Source: Helianthus annuus
Lineage: Eukaryota > Streptophyta > Magnoliopsida > Asterales > Asteraceae
Direction of reading: 5' to 3'
Assembly (NCBI RefSeq): GCF_002127325.2
Contig: NC_035445.2
Span: 81,772,383-81,836,382 of the forward strand
Length of the DNA stretch: 64,000 nucleotides
This document shows positions 57,601-64,000 of this stretch, piece after piece. Position numbers and translations under genes: made by a program. Under the pieces are notes generated by a model. That model saw only the letters and a list, made by a program, of their open reading frames with translations. It did no database searches and was not told where the DNA came from. Each line of letters opens with the position of its first letter. The stretch's first letter is position 1.

Positions 57601-59382
57601 TTGGTTTGAGAGAATTAAGTACGAGAGTATAAGTACTTGAACTCAAACCTGTGTGCTCTTGTGATAAAGAACCCGTACAATCCATGACTCGATCAAGATC
57701 TGAAGGTAGAAATGGAATGAAAATGTGTATGTATGCATTCATATGAAGAAACTAACGGTTATATTATGTGTAAGGTAAGCATAACTGCTTGGGGAAGATG
57801 ACCCGTGAATGCGGTCTAGAACCGGCATTAAGGCAAGTGATAAGACAAATGGACCCTAGGTACGTAAATTTAACGTGTGGGCGTATGAAGTGGTATAACT
57901 AAGCGAGTGAAAGAAAATTTTAAATGAAACATAATAATGATATGGCAATGAAGTTTTGAAAATGATAGACGTGCCAAAACTTAATTTTTCGGACATAAGG
58001 TGGCGATTACACGAAGACACGAAACTAGTATGTGGATTGTGTACCTGGCCAGTACTCAAGAAACATATGACGTTCGTGAGACCGTGATAATTGTTACAGG
58101 TATGTCCGTTGGAATTAGGTAGCAGGTGGACGTGAGGGTAAGGAGGAACGTAAGACTTTCAGGAATGAGAGTATGAATGATATGTTAGAATCCACGAGAC
58201 GGATTCGAAGCATGAAAGTAATGAAGTATGAATGCAATGCTTGAATCCGCGAGACGGATTCAAGGAATGAAAGGCATGAATGAAATGTTTGAATCCGCGA
58301 GACGGATTCAAAGAATGAAAGATATGAATGCAATGCTTGGATCCGCGAGACGGATTCAAGGAATGAAAGGCATGAATGAAATGTTTGAATCCGCGAGACG
58401 GATTCAAAGAATGAAATATATGAATGCAATGCTTGGATCCGCAAGACGGATTCAAGGAATGAAAGTCATGAATGAAATGTTTGAATCCGCGAGACGAATT
58501 CAAAGAATGAAAGATATGAATGCAATGCTTGAATCCGCGAGACGGATTCAAGGAATGAAAGGCATGAATGAAATGTTTGGATCCGCGAGACGGATCCAAA
58601 GAATGAAAGATGTGAATGCAATGTTTGAATCCGCGAGACGGATTCAAAACATAAAAGGTACGAAAAGTATAAATAATGTGTTTGAATCTGCGAAACAGAT
58701 TTAAAATATAAAAGACAAAACTAGTCTACATAAGAAGAAGTCGATAGCTTGACGATGTTTGCGTCAAACAAGTCATGTAACTAAATGTAAAGCAAATGAA
58801 CAAAAGAATGATTGTAATGGGCATGCAAACCTAAATTTTAAAACGAAAGAAAGAAGTTCGAACAAGTTATGTGTTAAATGTGTTAGTAATTGACTCTTAG
58901 GAGTCATAATGAATGACGGGCTACGACCCGGACAATGATTTAAGTACGAAAAAGATGGGTAAGTTTTGTTAAGAATACCGAAATGAGGTAATGAATGTCT
59001 TTGCAAGTAAGCATGAATGGAAAGAAGTACAAATAGTACCTCAATGCATCTATGGTAAGTAAGAAATGACAGTCTGACCTGGAAAGGTCAAACTGCAAAG
59101 GTTGATGAAATGAGGAACTAGAATAAAAGAATTGCATGTAAGGAATGAAATGCGGAATGTGTTAAAGTTTGTACGTAGGACGCTGAAAAAGGAAATATAG
59201 GTGAGTAATCACCTAGTATAATGAATGCTTGAATGAAATGTGCTAGCCGCTAAAATTGTAGATGATAATGTTAGGAACTCTTGATGTGATGAATAAATAT
59301 GAACTGAGATAGGATGATTACTTATAATTATGATGTGACTATGAAGTCAAACCTAGATGTGTGTGTGCAAGAGGAGATGAGA
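57601..59382 (+). other. Element E internal region, non-coding
   Basis: A short frame from 57683 (MTRSRSEGRNG) stops within about 20 codons and may be the last trace of a gag start. The hairpin repeat array is at 58170-58705. The rest is purine-rich unique sequence with no recognisable gag-pol. Confidence 0.7.
58170..58705 (+). repeat. Tandem array of about eleven hairpin-bearing repeats (mostly 48 bp)
   Basis: Hairpin starts are at 58186, 58241, 58289, 58337, 58385, 58433, 58481, 58529, 58577, 58625 and 58682; nine of them are spaced exactly 48 bp apart. Each unit holds the arms TTGAATCCG and CGGATTCAA around a CGAGA loop. Two alternating unit types (with AATGCAATGCT or AATGAAATGTT before the hairpin) indicate growth as 96-bp dimers. 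Because 48 is divisible by three, long open frames arise on both strands (for example a 16-residue repeat around ESARRIQ). Confidence 0.92.
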
Positions 59383-59404
59383 AAGGTTCCGGGGACGAAA
59401 CCTT
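59383..59404 (+). promoter_or_regulatory. Hairpin upstream of element E polypurine tract
   Basis: The arms AAGGTTCCG and CGAAACCTT pair at eight of nine positions around a GGGA loop. Eighteen bases, including TTAAGGGGGGTAGACT, separate it from the 3' LTR. There is no pol gene here, so coding cannot explain it. Confidence 0.68.
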
Positions 59405-59422
59405 ATTTAAGGGGGGTAGACT

Positions 59423-62400
59423 TGTAACACCCCAAAACCCGAATTTTTATATTTGTTAAATGTTCTAATATGGTACATTAAGAAATAAATAACTAGGTCA
59501 TTTGTCCTAGTTAAAGTATGGTAGAAACAAATAAGGAATGAAAGTTGTGTCAATTCTAATTAGTGACAAAACTTGAGGGACCAAAAAGGTTAGGATGGAA
59601 AGATGGGTTTTAATTATGAAAGTTAACACACATAAACACACACATACGTGTGTTCTAGAAACGAGCAGGAGCTCTCATGAGAGCTCAAGAAACCCTAAAC
59701 GTGAAGAATCATCAAATCGAAGGGCAAATCAAGGTCTAAATTCATGAATGAACACGGATTAATGATCACCTTCACAAGGGGATCGTAAGGTATGTCTTAA
59801 AAGTTAGATTGGTGATCTTTCACGAAGTGGGTTATGATGTAAATTGCGAATTTGTATGAAATTGAGAATGGGTGTGTGTTAGAATCATCATATTGAACAT
59901 GGGTTATGCATGATTTAGGTTAATTTGATGTTTAAGGATGAAACCCATTAGTCATGGTGAAAATGATGACTTGAGTCATCATCTATGTCTAATTCTTATT
60001 GAATGTTGATGTATTATGTGAATAATATGGATTCTTATTAGATGAATTGAAAGAAATGTGATACTAGTATGTTTGATGTTTATGCATGAATGATTCATGT
60101 TGATTAGGAAGTGGAAATTGATGAATTATGTATGAGATTAGGAGATTGTGCATGAACTAGTTGTACTTTATGTTTAGAAGGTAGTACATACACCAAGGGT
60201 ATGATGATATTAAGAAGAACTTAAGTTTAGATCACTAGTAAGTGATTAATAATGTAGTTATGAAGTGGGTTTTAGATAATGTGATGTAAATTGATGATTT
60301 ACTTATGTTAATGATGTTTGGAATCAAACATGTGTGTGAATGTTTAAAGAAGTCGGATAAGAAATGATAGATTAGCATGTTATAAGGTTGAATGATAAAT
60401 TCCATATAAGATCCGTGTAGTGAAAAGGTTGTGATGAATGATGAATAAGCTAACTATCTTGAGAATGATATATGATAGTTGGTGCTTAATAAGCGACATG
60501 GAAGCTTGGGAAAGAAGCGGGTCAAATGGAACTTATGTGCACGGGAAGCGTACTCGGATGCAAGGTAAGTTAAGCTTACACCCTCCTTGTAGAATACCTA
60601 TTCATTGTATAGATTATGAATATGATAAGTTTATAAATGAGGTATGAAGTTCCGACAAGTTTTGATACGGGTCGGAACATGTGTTCATGACAAGAAACTA
60701 AGTTTGATGGGTAAAAAGGGATAAAAGGGTATTATGGAAATTTTGGTTGCGAATTAACGAAGGAATAAGTTGCATGGATGGGATGATGGATAATTAAAAA
60801 CCCACAAGGATAAAATGGATATTTAGATTTAACGGGTCAAATGGTGAAGATATCACCATTTGGCGATATCGACTAATGAATTGTTTTGTCAAGCGTTGTG
60901 ATTCACAAAATGAATAGCGAAAGGAAATTCGTTGCTATTAACGAGCAATTTAGCGGATGAAGTATTAAAACGGGTCATAGCTTTGATCCGAGCCAGGTAT
61001 GTGTAATTAGAGTTATAGTTAAGTAGTGAGATTGGCTAAATATGCAATGAAGTCCTTTGTTGTAAAGGATGGAGCGAAGTTAACAAAAATGCCCTTGATA
61101 GGTATATCGGGCGAATGACTTTAAAAGGTTGTTTAGAAACAAGCCATTAGATTAAATGATTACTTTGGACATGTATGAAAGCGAAAAGTATGATCTTTGT
61201 GAGTCAAAGTCCTTAAAAATGCGTAAATACCCTTAACGGGTCAAAATAACATTTTAGTGGAAATGGTTTGGGATGTTGTAAGAAACCCGTGTTTGGAATC
61301 TTATATGATAGAAAACGTTGAAATAATAAGGTTCATGAGGAATTTAGGCCAAACAATCAAGTTATGTTGATGAATGCATGAACGGGTCAAAATTCGGTAA
61401 AAGGGTAACAAGCCGAAGGCTTAAAAGTCCCAAATTTTGGTAGTCCAAATATTGGATTTTTACTCCATGTGATGGAGAATTAAATTACGATCGCGTAGGA
61501 AAAAGAATCGGGTAAAACGGATTAAAAACGAGTGAGTTATGCTCGTTTCCGTGAAATCGGGTTATGCTGGGAATCTGCAGCACCAGCATCAACATTCTGT
61601 CGAAAACACATGCTAGCGTAGCGCGACGGGCCGTAGCGCTACGCGAGCATGTGCCAGTTTCGCGAAAATCGTTTATTTTAACCGTATACACATTGCGAAC
61701 CCGTCTGGACCCTTTTTAAACGCGTATAAACTAAGAATGATTAGTTTATTCCTTGTTTTAGGGAAAGTAGATACGTATGAAGGTATGTATGTATGTATGT
61801 ATGAATATAAGTGGTATGTGTGAATGAATGTATGTGTGCATGTATGCAAGTAGGTATATATGAGCGTATGCACGTATGTAGGCATGCGTGAAGATATGAA
61901 TGTATGTAGGTATGTAGGTGTGTATGTAGGTAGTATGTGTATGTATATACATATCCAAGTGAGTATGTACGAATGTATGCACGTATGTAGGATTGTGTGA
62001 AGGCATGTAATAGGTATGTATGTAGGCATGTAGGTATGTATGTATGTAAGTAGTTATGTGTGAGCGGATGCATATATGTAAATATGTATGAAAGTATATA
62101 CGCATGTATTCAATGAAAATGAGTATTGACGATATAATAGCGTGCCTTGTGAACAAAGTGTAACGCAGGTACAACGAGAAAGTCTCACCACGGAATGTAT
62201 AATCAGATGGAAAACAGGAATGTAAAGAGATAATGAAATGATAAGTCAGCAAGGAGAAATCTTATTTATGTTTATAATGTGTGCTAACGTTATGAATGTA
62301 TGTGGTGAGCGCAGGTTGATCGGGTCACGGAGGATCATCAAGGAATAGAGATCGAGTACCGAGTCACATGAAGGATTGTACGGGGTTGTCTAAGAATGTA

Positions 62401-62575
62401 ATTTGTTATACTTAAGTTATGTTTTATTCTATAATTGAGTTAGTTTGATGTATTCAATATAAAAGAGTTATTTTAAAAGTGAACTTTCAAGTAAGACATG
62501 AGGTTTATAATGAAAGAAATTTTATGGCATGAACTTCCGCTGCGACTTTTGTCAATTACGTGTTAAGGTCTTACA
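59423..62575 (+). repeat. Element E 3' LTR
   Basis: This 3153-bp LTR starts TGTAACACCCC after the polypurine tract and ends GTCTTACA before the AACTA duplication. It is about 57 bp shorter than the left LTR, mainly through loss of GTAT units near 62035. Confidence 0.93.
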
Positions 62576-63483
62576 AACTAACAATTATAACACAATTTAT
62601 ACATGCATTCTTATATTACTTATAAAAGAACCCTAGTATCTTCATCAAGAAGCCTTAGCAAGTTCCTACTATCAACACGAACCTACTCATCAAATTAATG
62701 GATTCCATTCCTACATAATCCAAGCATATTTAGATTTTAAATGGTTAACGTCATAATCAATCATAATTTTACTCACCTTCATCAAAACCCGCTTGTATTT
62801 TCACATAAAAGGAAGAACATTAATAATGAGGATTTTACACCTACAATGAAGATAATGATGCTAAGAATCGGATTATACACTTACATATTGGAGATTTTCA
62901 TTCTGAATTACAAGAATTTCTTTAATTCTTCCTTTCCTTCACTTGTTCTGGTCATCATCCTCGAATACCCAAACCATATTCTAATTTTGACAATAACTTT
63001 TCAGAAATGACATAAATGGTTTCTTTACTTTCTTTCATTTAATGTACAATTTCATTGACTAATTACATATAATCCCTACATTTAGATGCTTGCTTGCATA
63101 GTTAATCAAACCAATTAAACATTAAACATTATAAATAAGCAACAAGTTTAAGCTTAGGTAAGTTGTACCTTTGGCTTTGGGTGATTTTCAAAAAAAAATA
63201 GGATTATGTAGTTCTTGTCCCACCAAGTGAAAAACTTTCTTATTATTCAGAATTGCAAATGTATGATGGAAGTGAAAAAAAATTCTTATTAAAAGTGTAA
63301 GTTGAGATCATACTTTGGAGAGCAAGCCAAAACAAAAAATAAGTTGATTCTTATTATTATTTTTTTTCATCTTATATAATTGGGTTCATTTGGCCATTAC
63401 AATTTTTTTTGTCATTAATACTTCATTTTTTTTCCTTTTTTGAACAGCATTAACACTTGATAAAACGTGTTTGGGTGCTTCCG
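62576..63483. other. Intergenic sequence between elements E and F
   Basis: AT-rich and unique in this window. It continues the pre-insertion sequence left of 45788. I see no gene, RNA or clear repeat in it. Confidence 0.5.
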
Positions 63484-64000
63484 TGTCGCGACCCCCGACC
63501 CACCCTGGACGGAGTCGGGGTCCGCGAGCAGATTTCAGTGTGGTACCCGTGGTATCTAATGGCAGCGGAAGTCTTTTATTACAGGATCTTTTAGCCGTAA
63601 AAATATGCTCGTTTTAATATATTACACAAAGTTTTTAGGGACAAAATCCCATCATTTACAATCAGTTGATTTCACACAGAAATCATTATTTTCCAAAACA
63701 TGTTTTATTTATTTATTCACAATGAGCCACTTCTCTGAGCTTTTAGTGCTTTACTGCACTTTTCCTGGATCACACAGATCACCTGAAACATGTTTGAAAA
63801 AGGTTTTGTCAGCGGGGAAATACTGAGTGAATCATTCTGTTTTCTAAAACGACCCGTTAGTTATAAATCACAGTATTAAGAGCGATTACAATGTTTCTAT
63901 CAACCAATTATCAAGAATGGGTATTTGTCACTCGACCGGATCTGTGACTGTGGTCATACCACTATTGGGTCCCGTCGCCCCAATAATGACGGTTTACTCA
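63484..64000 (-). repeat. LTR of element F, related to element A, running off the window
   Basis: It begins TGTCGCGACCCCCGACCC, matching the start of the element A LTR, and shares blocks such as CACCTGAAACATGTTTG and TTTTGTCAGCGG with it. By comparison with A the element should be on the minus strand with its body to the right. Confidence 0.75.

Larger units (their letters stand above)
45788..62575 (+). mobile_element. Element E: non-autonomous LARD-like LTR retrotransposon
   Basis: The LTRs are 45788-57584 (interrupted by element D, about 3210 bp of its own) and 59423-62575. A perfect target-site duplication AACTA flanks it (45783-45787 and 62576-62580). The internal region (57585-59422, 1838 bp) has a tRNA-Met type primer-binding site, a hairpin and a polypurine tract but no gag, protease, RT or integrase. 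It therefore depends on proteins from another element. LTR divergence is about 1% by eye. Confidence 0.9.

Noticed and set aside
58115..58704. Open frames of 109-162 codons on both strands over the hairpin array, possible repeat protein
   Set aside because: A 48-bp repeat keeps frame by arithmetic; frames are open on both strands, and there is no start context or known domain.
58170..58705. Resemblance to a CRISPR array
   Set aside because: The units are contiguous tandem copies without unique spacers, and the context is a plant LTR element.
1..64000. tRNA, rRNA or other structural RNA genes
   Set aside because: No cloverleaf with A and B boxes or rRNA-like block was seen; the tRNA-Met matches are retroelement primer-binding sites.

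Overview
The window is nuclear DNA from a flowering plant. It has two intron-containing genes (an HD-Zip I transcription factor and a TauE/SafE membrane protein) set in a sea of nested Ty3/gypsy LTR retrotransposons. Element styles (Tekay, Reina and Tat lineages with LTRs of about 2.4-3.2 kb) and many small inverted-repeat elements suggest a eudicot, probably Asteraceae; the family is an inference, not proven here.

Left block (1-16451). A decayed Tat-lineage element lies on the minus strand (about 1-15340). It has gag, protease, RT, RNase H, a second RNase H and integrase, and the tail of an opposite-strand accessory ORF at its left edge. Its gag is split by a nested 7.55 kb Tekay-type chromovirus A (7145-14698), whose internal region carries an intact 189-aa ORF upstream of gag. 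A Ty1/copia fragment follows (about 15340-16009).

Middle block (16452-32049). A Reina-type chromovirus B (16452-22650, minus strand, target-site duplication AACCA) was hit exactly at its primer-binding site by a Tekay-type chromovirus C. C is left as an LTR (20009-22426, TSD GCTCT), an almost intact plus-strand gag-pol without a primer-binding site (23496-28543), and a second LTR. A 3.5 kb segment made of C-LTR, B-LTR and flank appears twice (20009-23495 and 28544-32049), pointing to a segmental duplication after insertion.

Genic block (33570-43194). An LMI1-like HD-Zip I gene (three exons, plus strand, 243 aa) and a TauE/SafE-family gene (eleven exons, minus strand, 467 aa) converge tail to tail. 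Splice junctions were traced base by base and the reading frames close. Their introns hold a hAT-type MITE with a perfect 8-bp TSD, a probable CACTA-type element with nested inverted repeats, and a foldback element.

Right block (45788-62575). Element E is a non-autonomous, LARD-like LTR element (LTRs about 3.2 kb, internal region 1.84 kb without gag-pol, TSD AACTA). A young Tekay-type element D (45827-54408, TSD TAAAT, LTRs under 0.5% diverged by eye) sits inside its left LTR. The window ends in the LTR of a further element (F, 63484 onward) related to A.

Three observations stand out. (1) A short hairpin with a GGA/AGGA loop lies 17-19 nt from the 3' LTR in all five elements where that boundary is visible, with arms that differ but stay complementary, even in element E which has no pol gene. 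(2) Element E carries about eleven mostly 48-bp repeats, each containing a hairpin whose arms show paired compensatory changes. (3) Both LTRs of element D contain a second, buried copy of the hairpin / polypurine tract / LTR-start module with the same 18-nt spacing.
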